Of a stretch of 56,152 bases of DNA, positions 41,068-50,697 are shown piece after piece. Location: positions 1 through 56,152 of the forward strand of contig DJVG01000034.1 of assembly GCA_002441095.1 (NCBI GenBank). The letters run 5' to 3'. The stretch is from Elusimicrobia bacterium UBA6262 (lineage in GTDB: Bacteria; CAYTYR01; UBA6262). The first letter of the stretch is position 1; each line of letters begins with the position of its first letter. The position numbers were made by a program, and so were the translations under genes. The notes beneath the pieces are model-generated. The model searched no databases. It was given only the letters and a program-made list of their open reading frames with translations, and was not told the origin of the DNA.

Positions 41068-42458
41068 TTCCGCCCTGCTTCCCCGGATTCCCGGTCCAGA
41101 ATTAAATATTTAGTGAATAAGCCGATCATGAACCACAGCACACCCATGAGCCGCCATTGATAAAAAGTTTCCCCAAAAATAGCATGACCGCATAAACCGC
41201 ACAAAACCCCGGCCAAGCCGACACTGCAACCCTGGATAAAAGTATCAGCAGAATTCCGCGCCGCTTGCCAGACTGTCCTGATCACTGTTATCAGGAGCCA
41301 GGCAAAAACACCCAATCCCACTAATCCTGTTTCTATTAACAAGGAAAAGTACATACTCTCAGGAACCCCCATATTAAAAGCACCAAAGAATAATGGGCTG
41401 ATATACTGGGTGGTATAAAAACCGTAACCCAATAAAGGTTTACCGAGCCATATATTTAAGCTGGCGAGCCATAATTGCGGCCTAACCCCGGCAGAGTTAG
41501 AGGCCAAGGCACCGCCGCTATAAAGAGTGCTAAAGGAAGTCAAAGCCCTTTCCCAAATAGCTTTAGGCAAGATCACCGGCACCAGTAATAACCCCAAAAT
41601 AGCTACGGCAAATAATCCGCGATATCTTATGGCGGCCAAAGCCAGGATAGTGACGACAAAAGCAAAATAGGAACTACGGGATAAGGTATACATAAAAGGA
41701 TAAATGAACAAAATAAACAAAAAACCGTACCAGGTTTTAAGCCAGGCCCCTTTAGTACTAATAAATAAGCTGGCCAGCAGACCCAGAAAAATGAGAAAAT
41801 ACGCGCCGGCTATATTGTGATTCCCCGCCGGATCGAGCCCCAGGGTCACCATCCCTTTCCAGGCTTTGGGATTATAGAGGATATTAAATACATGCTGATG
41901 TATGCCGATGAAAGCTAATAAAATACCCACGCCGATCATTAGTTTCAGGTACATTTTTATTTCTGCTTTGGTCTCCACCAGGTTTACTACTAATATAAAA
42001 ATCAAGCCATATTCCATGACCTTAAGTAAATGCAAAGCTGATACCAGGAACTGGTTAAAAGTAAGATTCAGGTAGGCCATAACAAGCGAAACTACCCCTA
42101 CACCGGCAGCAGTCAGCAAGGGTGCCCTGAGAGGAGTGGTGATTATCTTAGTCCTTTTATTATTTATCAGTTTGGCCAGCCAGGATATTAACAATAGTAA
42201 TATAAATAAATCATCTGTATTGCCAGTGATTTTTTGGCCGCCGAAACTGGCTAATTGGACCTCATAAGCCAAAGGAGTTGATATAGCTAATAGACATAAT
42301 CCCCACTTAACACGCAGCATAAACAGTAAAAACAACAGTATGCTTAATAGCAGTACCAGGAGCCAGGGCAGCAGTATCCGGACATAAAGCACCTGCCAAA
42401 TGATAGCTGCCAGGATAGCTATGATCAGTATGAGCAGATCAACTTTCTTGTTTTCCAC
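41064..42458 (-). CDS. O-antigen ligase/polymerase family membrane protein
   Basis: Inner-membrane protein of 464 residues with about 12 helices and a periplasmic loop in the second half. The Wzy_C/WaaL signature is around PLLGYGFYTTQYISP, preceded by an Arg (GVRPQLWLASLNIW). It either joins the finished glycan to an acceptor (WaaL role) or polymerises repeats (Wzy role). It overlaps the second such gene by 20 nt; the pair may split these roles. Followed by a GT4 in ATGA overlap. Confidence 0.85.
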   Translation of the reverse strand: MENKKVDLLILIIAILAAIIWQVLYVRILLPWLLVLLLSILLFLLFMLRVKWGLCLLAISTPLAYEVQLASFGGQKITGNTDDLFILLLLISWLAKLINNKRTKIITTPLRAPLLTAAGVGVVSLVMAYLNLTFNQFLVSALHLLKVMEYGLIFILVVNLVETKAEIKMYLKLMIGVGILLAFIGIHQHVFNILYNPKAWKGMVTLGLDPAGNHNIAGAYFLIFLGLLASLFISTKGAWLKTWYGFLFILFIYPFMYTLSRSSYFAFVVTILALAAIRYRGLFAVAILGLLLVPVILPKAIWERALTSFSTLYSGGALASNSAGVRPQLWLASLNIWLGKPLLGYGFYTTQYISPLFFGAFNMGVPESMYFSLLIETGLVGLGVFAWLLITVIRTVWQAARNSADTFIQGCSVGLAGVLCGLCGHAIFGETFYQWRLMGVLWFMIGLFTKYLILDRESGEAGRK

Positions 42459-43710
42459 ACCTTTGCTCCATTGCTGCTGCCAATCCCAGCAGCATCATAA
42501 ATAAAAAAGTAAATTTATCATCCAGGAAGAAAGTGCCGAAAAAACTGATCACCATGAACCAGGTCATTCCTCCCAGCAAACCCAAACCATATGGACGACA
42601 CTCTGGCCTTGCCGCCACGGCCAGGGTCCAGGCTTTTTTAATAGCTAAAACACAAATCAGCGTCAGGATTGACATACCCAGCAGGCCGGTTTCTACAGCG
42701 ATCTGCAGGAAATTATTATGAACCGGGATCGCTCCGGGATCGCCATAACCGTAACTGCCTATCCCCCAGCCTAATAACGGCTGGGCGTGTATATCAGACA
42801 GGGCTTTAGCCCACAAATCCACCCTGGCAGCGTTGGTACTGTAACCAGTATTGATAATAGACAAGAACCTGTCCCGAAAATCAGGGATACTGAATATTGT
42901 CAACCCGGTTAAAACCAACACCACGCCTATACCATTCCTGGTATATTTGTCCCTGGCTACAGCCATCATTACTATCATCGCTGCCAGGCAACCCAGCCAG
43001 GCCCCCCGCACATAGGTAAAAAGCAGGCAGGCCATCATCAGCAATAAAACTACCCTCCTGACATACAGGGTAACAGCCTTTTGCTTTTGTAAAGCGAAAG
43101 GAATAATTAAGGGGATGATCAATCCCAGGTAAGCGGCAAAAGTGATCACATCCGTGAACGTGCCAAAGCTGCGGATAGCTTTGTTCTCTACCAACAGCCA
43201 GTTTACACCCCAGCGCCCTACCTTGAGATGCTCGTGCAAAGTATCTGCATCCATTAACAGCTCTGCTATTTTAGTATGCGCCAGCCGGAAAATAGTTTCC
43301 GGCGTTTGGAAGTGCTGCCATAACCCTAATAAGCATAATAATATGCCTGAACCGATTATCGCTTTAATAACTTTACGCACCTCGTCCTGCGACCTAACTG
43401 AATATTTTACTAAAAAATATATGGACAGGAAAAAAGTCCACTTTACCAGATACTTCAGGCTATGGGACATATTTTGCGCCTTTAAAACAGAAAAAGCCAT
43501 AATCACGATGAAAGCAATTATGGCATAATCAAGCAGTTCTGGCTTAACTATTTTCTTGGCCTTATGGAAAGGCAGCAAGAGCAAGGCTACTCCGGCTAAA
43601 ACAGCCACCAAACTACTGGTTAAATTACGATAAATATTAAAATAGAACGGGAAAGGTATGAGTAACGCAACTACCTGAATGATCTCAACCGGCAAATGTA
43701 GCATCATCAT
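42439..43710 (-). CDS. O-antigen ligase/polymerase family membrane protein
   Basis: A 423-residue polytopic protein with the same Wzy_C signature: ARVDLWAKALSDI, then LLGWGIGSYGYGDPGAIPVHNNFLQIAVE, described in two parts. The His in VHNNFLQ with the preceding Arg are residues that matter in characterised WaaL ligases. This copy looks closer to classic WaaL than its neighbour at 41064. Lies 6 nt after the Wzz-like gene. Confidence 0.86.
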   Translation of the reverse strand: MMMLHLPVEIIQVVALLIPFPFYFNIYRNLTSSLVAVLAGVALLLLPFHKAKKIVKPELLDYAIIAFIVIMAFSVLKAQNMSHSLKYLVKWTFFLSIYFLVKYSVRSQDEVRKVIKAIIGSGILLCLLGLWQHFQTPETIFRLAHTKIAELLMDADTLHEHLKVGRWGVNWLLVENKAIRSFGTFTDVITFAAYLGLIIPLIIPFALQKQKAVTLYVRRVVLLLMMACLLFTYVRGAWLGCLAAMIVMMAVARDKYTRNGIGVVLVLTGLTIFSIPDFRDRFLSIINTGYSTNAARVDLWAKALSDIHAQPLLGWGIGSYGYGDPGAIPVHNNFLQIAVETGLLGMSILTLICVLAIKKAWTLAVAARPECRPYGLGLLGGMTWFMVISFFGTFFLDDKFTFLFMMLLGLAAAMEQRCGKQES

Positions 43711-43716
43711 TGCTCA

Positions 43717-44559
43717 TCAAGACTTTTTAGAATAGGCAACCAGGTAATCCTTAAGCAGGACCAAGATAACAGCTAACAAAAATCCTGCTATTGCCGCAAC
43801 AGTTATATTAGCACTGCGGTTAAACTTGACCGGTATTCTTGGTTTAACCGGATAGGACAATATTTTAGTACTTATCGCCTGATCTGCCAATATCTCCACC
43901 TGGCTCAATTCTTTTTTCATTTTGACGGTCATAGCATTCTTTTCAGCGACGCTGTCACTTAAAAACATGAGCCTGACGGAGTCTGCCTGGGAATCACTTT
44001 GCAAGGCGATCATTCTTTTCTGTAGTGAAATCATTTCCTTTTCACTCTCCATAATATATTTTTTCAGGTCAGCCCGGTATTGATCATAGATCTGGACCCT
44101 CTTTTCAAAGATACTTTTATGGTCATCAACGATCTTGGCCGCGATCTCTTCCGCTATCTTTAAAGCAGCCTCTCCCTGCGGATATCTGATGAGTATCCTG
44201 GCTATATCACTCTTTTCCACAAGCTCGACTTTAATTATACGCTCAATTTCATTAAGACTTATCTTCTTGCCGGTGGCTCGCTCAATAAGCCCCTGTATCT
44301 CCGGATTACGAATAGAATTGACAAATTCTTCTTTAGATACCAGGTTAGCTTTAAAAAAAACAATATTATTTTGGGTAAATTCCTTATTGTCGGTGAATGA
44401 ACCTATCCTGATTTTAAAATCTGTCTCATATATGGGTCTCAACACGGTTTTACCTAAGACCATACCCATTAAAATAAAGGCCAGGATTATCACTATAATG
44501 GTTATTTTATTGCGCCAAAGCACATAAAAATAATATCCTAATTCATTTTTGTCCGCCAT
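43717..44559 (-). CDS. Wzz-like chain-length determinant protein
   Basis: Inner-membrane polysaccharide co-polymerase of 280 residues. One membrane helix is near 14-36 and a second near 252-272. Between them lies a periplasmic helical domain with a likely coiled coil at about 150-220 (heptad pattern in EKEMISLQKRMIALQ). A Pro-rich segment VKPRIPVKFNRS precedes the second helix, as in the Wzz family. No tyrosine kinase domain is attached. It would set the length of polymer made by the adjacent Wzy/WaaL-like proteins. Confidence 0.87.
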   Translation of the reverse strand: MADKNELGYYFYVLWRNKITIIVIILAFILMGMVLGKTVLRPIYETDFKIRIGSFTDNKEFTQNNIVFFKANLVSKEEFVNSIRNPEIQGLIERATGKKISLNEIERIIKVELVEKSDIARILIRYPQGEAALKIAEEIAAKIVDDHKSIFEKRVQIYDQYRADLKKYIMESEKEMISLQKRMIALQSDSQADSVRLMFLSDSVAEKNAMTVKMKKELSQVEILADQAISTKILSYPVKPRIPVKFNRSANITVAAIAGFLLAVILVLLKDYLVAYSKKS

Positions 44560-44586
44560 AATGCCTCCTTAACCAGATTTTAATTA

Positions 44587-46440
44587 TCAGGCCGTATTTT
44601 TATAAGTTGGGACCAGGTCTTTGATCTTTTCTTTAATTTTATCTCCATCCATAAGCTCAGCCAATCTCTCCAGTTCTTTGATATTCCGGCGCAATCTACC
44701 CGCGTCGAACTCTTTGGGCTGGGTAATATATATTTTATTATGCTTAGTTACTTTATCTTTTTCGGCATCTAATAAGATCTCTTCATATAGTTTTTCACCC
44801 GGACGCAAACCGATGTATTCAACGGCAATATCCTTGCCTATGCTCAAACCCGAAAGAGTTACCAGGTCCCGGGCAATATCCACGATTTTTATCTGTTCTC
44901 CCATGTCCAGGATAAATATTTCCCCGCCATTACCCAAGGCGCCGGCCTGGATCACTAACTGGGCAGCTTCCGGTATGCTCATAAAATAGCGCCTTGCTTC
45001 CGGATGGGTGATGGTGATCGGCCCCCCCTCATCGATCTGTTTCTTGAACAGCGGCACGACACTGCCATCTGAGCCCAGGACATTGCCGAACCTGACCGCT
45101 ATATATTTTGTCCTGCTTACTTTGGCTTTGGATTGCAGGACCATCTCTGCAATCCTCTTGGTTGCACCCATGACGCTAGTTGGGTGCACGGCCTTATCTG
45201 TTGAAATCAGCACAAATCTTTCCACTTTGTAATGATCTGCGGCATAGATCAAGTTACGGGTGCCGATAATATTGTTTTTGACCGCCGCCGGCGGATTTTC
45301 CTCCATTAAAGGCACATGCTTATGAGCAGCTGCGTGAAAAATAACCTGCGGCTGATATTTGGAAAAAGTATATTTCAATAAGCCAATATCCTTAATGTCA
45401 CCGATTATAGTTTTGAAATTAACTGCCGGATATTTAGTCTTGAATTCAACTACCAGGAAATAGACATCATTCTCATTATGGTCAAATAAAATTACTTCTT
45501 TAGGATTAAAACGGACTATCTGGCGGCAAAGCTCAGACCCGATGGAGCCGCCTGCCCCGGTTACCAGCACTCTTTTATTTTTAATATAGGAATTGATCTC
45601 TATTTCATTAACTCTGACTATTTCCCGCCCTAATAAGTCTTCCGGCTTGACCTGCCTGGGCTTCAGTTCCAGATTACCTTTAATGATCTGGTCGAATTTA
45701 GGTACGATCTTAATATTTATGCCCTTAATCTCACAATAGTGCAGGATTTTCCTGACCACCTCTCCCTTGGCCGAAGGAATGGCCAGGATCAGCTCTTCAA
45801 TATTATATTGTTCTACTAATCGTGGAATATCTTTGCTATAGCCTAACACTTTCACTCCGTATATCTTTTGCCCTACCTTAAACTTGTCATCATCAACAAA
45901 GCCAACGACTTCATACCCGGTATTAGGATTATTCCGGCACTCTTTCAGGATCAGGATACCCGCTTGGCCAGCGCCAATAACCAGGCTTCTCTTAGTTTTT
46001 TGCAGATATGCTGGTTTGTATTTCTCCCGATATAACCGGGTAATAAAGCGCACTCCGGAAACTAAGGCTGTGCAGATAAACCAGTCAATAATAATTACAG
46101 ACCTGGGATATCCCATAAAACCATGATAATACAGGATGCTTAACCCTAACAGTATTGTCGCTATGGTATTAGCTTTTAATATCTGCCAGAGGTCTTCTAT
46201 GCTGACATAGCGCCAGAGTCCGGAAAATAATCCATAATAGTAGAAAATGGCTACCTTAATGAAAAGCAATAAAGGGATCGTCCGCATAATGACCAGATAA
46301 TAATTTTTATCCATTCTCAGATCAAACCGGACATAAAACGCAATAATATAAGAACAGATAATAAAACAAAAATGCAGCAAGAAAATAATCACCCGACGGT
46401 GTTGATGCATTAAATCTTTGATCCATTGCGGCACTTTCAT
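44587..46440 (-). CDS. FlaA1/CapD/WbpM-type NDP-sugar dehydratase (membrane form)
   Basis: A 617-residue protein. Four N-terminal membrane helices (about 15-135) are followed by a CoA_binding_3-like Rossmann region (VIGAGQAGILILKECRNNP, near 154-172), then an SDR domain with VTGAGGSIGSELCRQ at 293-307. The catalytic stretch STDKAVHPTSVMGATK is at 413-428. As in WbpM-type enzymes Met424 replaces the usual Tyr, with Asp415, Lys416 and Lys428 kept, which fits a UDP-GlcNAc 4,6-dehydratase. Its keto-sugar product would suit the DegT or class I aminotransferase just downstream. GAGGATG-type ribosome site before ATG 46440 is weak. Confidence 0.92.
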   Translation of the reverse strand: MKVPQWIKDLMHQHRRVIIFLLHFCFIICSYIIAFYVRFDLRMDKNYYLVIMRTIPLLLFIKVAIFYYYGLFSGLWRYVSIEDLWQILKANTIATILLGLSILYYHGFMGYPRSVIIIDWFICTALVSGVRFITRLYREKYKPAYLQKTKRSLVIGAGQAGILILKECRNNPNTGYEVVGFVDDDKFKVGQKIYGVKVLGYSKDIPRLVEQYNIEELILAIPSAKGEVVRKILHYCEIKGINIKIVPKFDQIIKGNLELKPRQVKPEDLLGREIVRVNEIEINSYIKNKRVLVTGAGGSIGSELCRQIVRFNPKEVILFDHNENDVYFLVVEFKTKYPAVNFKTIIGDIKDIGLLKYTFSKYQPQVIFHAAAHKHVPLMEENPPAAVKNNIIGTRNLIYAADHYKVERFVLISTDKAVHPTSVMGATKRIAEMVLQSKAKVSRTKYIAVRFGNVLGSDGSVVPLFKKQIDEGGPITITHPEARRYFMSIPEAAQLVIQAGALGNGGEIFILDMGEQIKIVDIARDLVTLSGLSIGKDIAVEYIGLRPGEKLYEEILLDAEKDKVTKHNKIYITQPKEFDAGRLRRNIKELERLAELMDGDKIKEKIKDLVPTYKNTA

Positions 46441-46450
46441 CGCATCCTCG

Positions 46451-47617
46451 TTAAATCAATTGGTTTAGGCCGGCTTCTACCTTTTGCATGGTTTCTTCCT
46501 TTTTACAAAAACAGAAGCGTACCTGGTTCTTCCCCTTGCTCTTATCAGCATAAAAAGAAGTACCCGGAACGGTAGCCACTTTAGTCCGGGCGATCAATTC
46601 TCGGCTGAAATCAAAGTCATTTTTTACTTTCATTTTCTTCATCAGTTCATCGCTTTCAGCGATTATATAATATGCGCCTTGCGGTAAAAATGGTTTAAAG
46701 CCAGCCTTGGTAAGCATGGTGAATAATCTATCCCTGGAAGCTGCGTATTTGGCCTGCAATTTCTGGTAATACGTATCCGGCAGGTTAAGGGCAAATACTG
46801 CCGCATGCTGCAGCGGGGTAGGCGCTCCGACCGTGAGAAAATCATGTACTTTCCTGATCCTGGAGGTAATAGCCGGCGCGGCGATGGCCCAGCCCACCCG
46901 CCAACCGGTAACTGAATATGTTTTGGATACGGAATTAATAGTAATGCTCCGGTCCGCCATTCCCTCTAAAGCAGCAATGGAAATGTGCTCGGTACCATCG
47001 TAAATGATATGTTCATATATTTCATCAGTGATCGCCAGGCAGTCCCACTTCCGGCATAAAGCGGCGATCTCTGCTAGCTCAGCCCTGGAAAAAACCTTGC
47101 CAGTGGGATTATTAGGAGTATTGATAATGATCGCTTTAGTCTTACTATTAAATGCCGCGGCCAGTTCCGCCGGGTTATAGCTCCAATCAGGAGCATACAA
47201 GGTCACATAGTGCGGTGTCGCCCCGGACAGGATGGCATCCGGGCCATAATTCTCATAGAACGGCTCAAATACTACTACTTCATCGCCGGGGTTAATAATG
47301 GCCTTAAGGGATGCGATCATGGCTTCGGTCGCGCCGCAAGTCACGGTTATTCCGGTTTCTGGATCGGCTTTTATTTTATTATACCTGCCTGCTTTGGCCG
47401 CTATAGCCTCCCGCAGCTCCGGCTCCCCAAAAGTTACCGGATATTGGTTAAAATCCTGCATAATGGCAGCCGCGGCTGCTTTCTTGATCTCTTCTTCCGC
47501 CGGGAAATCCGGGAATCCCTGGGACAGGTTATAGCCGCCGGCAGCATCACAGATCCTGGTCATTTCCCTGATGACCGATTCGGTAAAACTTTCGGTTATT
47601 CTGGCTAAAGGTTTCAC
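46451..47617 (-). CDS. class I/II aminotransferase (aspartate aminotransferase family)
   Basis: Fold-type I PLP enzyme of 388 residues with GYNLSQGFPDFP, NTPNNPTGKVFS and the Schiff-base lysine in SVSKTYSVTGWRVGWAIA. It is most like the I-gamma AspC/MtnE/kynurenine aminotransferases that act on amino acids, not on nucleotide sugars. Its presence between a sugar dehydratase and a DegT gene is unusual. It may supply an amino acid (for example Glu donor recycling or an amino acid that decorates the glycan), or just be a guest housekeeping gene. Spacing of 9-10 nt on both sides suggests it is in the operon. Confidence 0.88.
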   Translation of the reverse strand: MKPLARITESFTESVIREMTRICDAAGGYNLSQGFPDFPAEEEIKKAAAAAIMQDFNQYPVTFGEPELREAIAAKAGRYNKIKADPETGITVTCGATEAMIASLKAIINPGDEVVVFEPFYENYGPDAILSGATPHYVTLYAPDWSYNPAELAAAFNSKTKAIIINTPNNPTGKVFSRAELAEIAALCRKWDCLAITDEIYEHIIYDGTEHISIAALEGMADRSITINSVSKTYSVTGWRVGWAIAAPAITSRIRKVHDFLTVGAPTPLQHAAVFALNLPDTYYQKLQAKYAASRDRLFTMLTKAGFKPFLPQGAYYIIAESDELMKKMKVKNDFDFSRELIARTKVATVPGTSFYADKSKGKNQVRFCFCKKEETMQKVEAGLNQLI

Positions 47618-47626
47618 GCTATATCC

Positions 47627-48736
47627 TTATTTATTAAAATATTTTTTGATCGTCGATATTACATACCGCACTTGCCGGTCATCGATCTCCACATTCATCG
47701 GCAAGGAAATAACTTCTTTGGAAATAGACTCAGTTTCCGGAAAGCCAGTATCTCTTAACTGCAGGGCTTTATAGGAATAGTACGGTTTACGCCAATGCAC
47801 CAGGCATTCCACCCCGTTATTCTTGAGATAGGCCAGTAAGTCATCACGCTTTTTGTACCTGATCACATAATTCTGGAATACATCCCGGAACCGGCTATCG
47901 GCAAAATGCGGCAAGCCCAGGCCGTCTATATCCTGTAACCCGTTTTCGTACATTTCCGCTATCTGCCGGCGCCGCTTAATCCAGTTGGGTAGGTGTTTCA
48001 GTTTGATATCAAGGAACGCTGCCTGCAAATTATCCAGCAGGCAGGTATAGCCATGATAATGATAGGCCCCGGTTTCACGGTCCTCGCCGTTCCAGCGCAA
48101 TAATGTCGCCATGCGCGCCACTTTCGGGTCATTGGTCGTGATCGCCCCGCCGTCACCATATCCACCTAAAATTTTGAAAGGATAAAAGCTCCAGCAGCCG
48201 GTCATACCGATAGACCCGGCCCGCCGGCCTTTAAAAGATGCTCCCAGGGATTGGCAAGCGTCTTCAATCACTTTCAACTTATATTTACCCGCGATCTTCA
48301 TGACCGCGTCCATATCGCTCATCCGGCCATTCAAATGGACTGGAATGATCGCCTTGGTTCTTTTAGTAATAGCTTTCTCGATCTTGTTTACGTCTATATT
48401 ATAATCAGTGCCTACATCCACCATGACTGGCTTGGCCCCGGCATTTACTACGGCCGAGGCAGTGGCTACGAAAGTATGTGCCGGGACAATAACTTCATCA
48501 CCCGGGCCCACTCCAGCGCACTGTACTGAAATATGCAAGGCGTCATAGCCGCTATTGGTACCGATGGCGTATTTAACTCCCACGAACCGGGCCAGGTTCT
48601 TTTCAAAACTCTTTAGCTGGTCACGCATAATAAGGTCACCTTTGCTCATGGCCTTAAAATACGCTGCATCAATTTCTTTCTTGATCAGGCGGTAGTTCTT
48701 AGCTGGATCAACAAAACGAACTTTGTACTCCATCAT
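47627..48736 (-). CDS. DegT/DnrJ/EryC1/StrS sugar aminotransferase
   Basis: Third sugar aminotransferase, 369 residues. It has TNSGYDALHISV, EDACQSLGASFKGRRAGSIGMTGC and the PLP lysine in SFYPFKILGGYGDGG. The C-terminal CLVHWRKPYYSY segment is used in substrate-loop contacts in this family. It lies 13 nt after the E1-beta gene and 9 nt before the class I aminotransferase gene. It probably works on a keto sugar produced near it, maybe in sequence with the TPP enzyme. Confidence 0.9.
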   Translation of the reverse strand: MMEYKVRFVDPAKNYRLIKKEIDAAYFKAMSKGDLIMRDQLKSFEKNLARFVGVKYAIGTNSGYDALHISVQCAGVGPGDEVIVPAHTFVATASAVVNAGAKPVMVDVGTDYNIDVNKIEKAITKRTKAIIPVHLNGRMSDMDAVMKIAGKYKLKVIEDACQSLGASFKGRRAGSIGMTGCWSFYPFKILGGYGDGGAITTNDPKVARMATLLRWNGEDRETGAYHYHGYTCLLDNLQAAFLDIKLKHLPNWIKRRRQIAEMYENGLQDIDGLGLPHFADSRFRDVFQNYVIRYKKRDDLLAYLKNNGVECLVHWRKPYYSYKALQLRDTGFPETESISKEVISLPMNVEIDDRQVRYVISTIKKYFNK

Positions 48737-48749
48737 TCCTCCTTGGAGT

Positions 48750-49736
48750 TCATTGAAAGATCTTTTTTACAGCTTTAACTATTTCTTTGCTCCTGGGATA
48801 ATACACTGCTTCCAGGGTCTTGCTGGAAGGCGCCGGAATATCTGGCAGCGCTACCCGCTGCAGCGGTTTTTTTAAATCAGTCCCGAGCTTTTCCGCTACG
48901 AGCGCTGCTACTTCTGCCGAGAGCCCGCCGGTTTTCCAGCCGACATCTGCCACAACCAGCCTTTTGGTCTTACTCACCGAGCGGATGATCAGCTCCTGGT
49001 CAAGCGGTTTAGCTGAACGCAGATCCAGCACTTCCGCTGAGATACCTGCCTGCTCCAATTCCTGAGCTGCTTTTAAAGATTCTGCCGCCATATAAGAGAT
49101 AGCGACAATAGTTATATCTGTCCCTTTCTTCCTGATCACGCCTTTACCGATAGGTACAGTATAAAGCTCTGTTGGCACATGCCCTTCGGACTGGTACAAC
49201 CAACGGTCATCAATAAACACTACCGGATTCTCATCCTGTATAGCCGCGGCCATTAATCCTTTAGCATCATAAGGAGTGGACGGCATCACTACTTTTAGGC
49301 CGGGTATATGGGCAAAAATACCATGGATCGCCTGGGAATGCTGTGCTGCCTGTTCCCCACCACGGTTAATGATACCCCAGACAACTAGCGGTACAGTTGA
49401 CTTTCCTCCGGTCATATAATACCAATTGGCAGCCTCATTGATTATCGGATCAAGAGCATACAACATAAAATCCATCCGGGGATGAACCACTACCGGCCTC
49501 ATCCCGGCTATCGCTGCACCTACTGCCGCTCCGGTAATGCCATTTTCAGAAACCGGTGTATCTATGACCCTTTCCGTACCGTATTTTTCCAGCAGGCCTT
49601 TGGCGGTATTGCCTACATACCACGGGCTTTTGACCCCCTGGCCGATAAGAAATACTCTTTTGTCCCTGGACATTGTTTGGTGGAGTGCCTCATTGATAGC
49701 TAGACTATACTGTAAGATCCTATTCTTTGGTGACAT
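48750..49736 (-). CDS. TPP-dependent dehydrogenase/transketolase-like E1 beta subunit
   Basis: Homolog of pyruvate/2-oxoacid dehydrogenase E1 beta, 328 residues from ATG 49736. Features are INEALHQTMSRDKRVFLIGQGV, GAAVGAAIAGMRPVV, GIFAHIPGLKVVMPSTPYDAKGLM and the C-terminal transketolase fold (EVLDLRSAKPLDQE). It overlaps the alpha gene by 17 nt, so the two are coupled. Earlier in-frame starts exist but add residues unlike the family. No E2 lipoyl acyltransferase or E3 gene is present. In this setting the heterotetramer may transfer a two-carbon or acyl unit onto a sugar or release it as an aldehyde; that role is inference. Confidence 0.88.
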   Translation of the reverse strand: MSPKNRILQYSLAINEALHQTMSRDKRVFLIGQGVKSPWYVGNTAKGLLEKYGTERVIDTPVSENGITGAAVGAAIAGMRPVVVHPRMDFMLYALDPIINEAANWYYMTGGKSTVPLVVWGIINRGGEQAAQHSQAIHGIFAHIPGLKVVMPSTPYDAKGLMAAAIQDENPVVFIDDRWLYQSEGHVPTELYTVPIGKGVIRKKGTDITIVAISYMAAESLKAAQELEQAGISAEVLDLRSAKPLDQELIIRSVSKTKRLVVADVGWKTGGLSAEVAALVAEKLGTDLKKPLQRVALPDIPAPSSKTLEAVYYPRSKEIVKAVKKIFQ

Positions 49737-50697
49737 ATTTATGCAAATCCTTTGGGTCAGGATATTCGCCGCTGATGGCAAATTTCAGGGCCTCTTTTAC
49801 TGTTCTGGTCACTGCCTCTTTTATGCGCTTCAATTCCCCGGAGCTGCATATTTTTTTGAGCAAGAGGTATTTTTCAAGCTTGCAGATCGGGTCTTTGCTT
49901 TTCCACGCAGCTACTTCCCTGGCGGGACGGATATCGGTCCGGCATCCCTGGATATTATCATCAGGGCCAACATGCCCTCTCATCCGGTAGGTCATGAATT
50001 CCAGTAAAACCGGGCCTTTCCCCGACCGGCACAGGCCTGCCGCCTTACTTGCCAGCTCATAGACTTTCAAAACATCATTGCCATCCTCGCGGAAAGACGG
50101 GATACAGAATGGCTTGCCTGTTGCCACAATATTATTGGCAGCGCGGCAATCCTGCAAGGGCATATGAGTCGCATAAAGGTTATTCTCACAAACAAAAATT
50201 ATCGGCAATTTTCTCAAGGAAGCAAAGTTCAGTGACTCGTAGAAAGCCCCTTCCCCAGTGGCGCCGTCCCCGAAAAAGCTGACCGCTATCCTGCCATCTT
50301 TCCTGATACTGGCTGCCAGCGCTGCTCCTGTGGCCAGGGCAATGGTTCCTCCGACTATGGGAGCAGCCCCCAGGAACCCGGATTCCGGAGCGCAGATATG
50401 CATTGAACCGCCCCGTCCGCCGGCACAACCTGATTCCTTACCGTAAATTTCTGCAAACAGTTCCCTGACTGTCCCTCCGTGTACCAGGTAATGCCCATGC
50501 GAGCGATGGTTACCGAAAACATAATCTTTCCTGGCTAAAACAGCTCCGACTCCCACGGCCACGGCTTCCTGTCCGCTATATAAATGGACCGGGCATCTGA
50601 CTTCACCCTTGGTAATCGGCTCCACTAAGATTTCTTCGGCGTAGCGGATCGTGACCATATCTTTATACATTTTTTTAAGCAACTGTTTCGCAAGCAT
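49720..50697 (-). CDS. TPP-dependent dehydrogenase E1 alpha subunit
   Basis: Homolog of pyruvate/acetoin dehydrogenase E1 alpha, 325 residues. The thiamine diphosphate motif starts with GDG at 143-145 (FFGDGATGEGAFYESLNF) and ends with NN at 172-173. HRSHGHYLVHG near 64-74 and GGRGGSMHI near 93-101 line the active site and the regulatory-loop region. It follows the small phosphoglycosyl transferase gene directly and overlaps the beta gene. The lack of E2/E3 partners and the glycan context argue against a normal pyruvate dehydrogenase. Confidence 0.9.
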   Translation of the reverse strand: MLAKQLLKKMYKDMVTIRYAEEILVEPITKGEVRCPVHLYSGQEAVAVGVGAVLARKDYVFGNHRSHGHYLVHGGTVRELFAEIYGKESGCAGGRGGSMHICAPESGFLGAAPIVGGTIALATGAALAASIRKDGRIAVSFFGDGATGEGAFYESLNFASLRKLPIIFVCENNLYATHMPLQDCRAANNIVATGKPFCIPSFREDGNDVLKVYELASKAAGLCRSGKGPVLLEFMTYRMRGHVGPDDNIQGCRTDIRPAREVAAWKSKDPICKLEKYLLLKKICSSGELKRIKEAVTRTVKEALKFAISGEYPDPKDLHKYVTKE

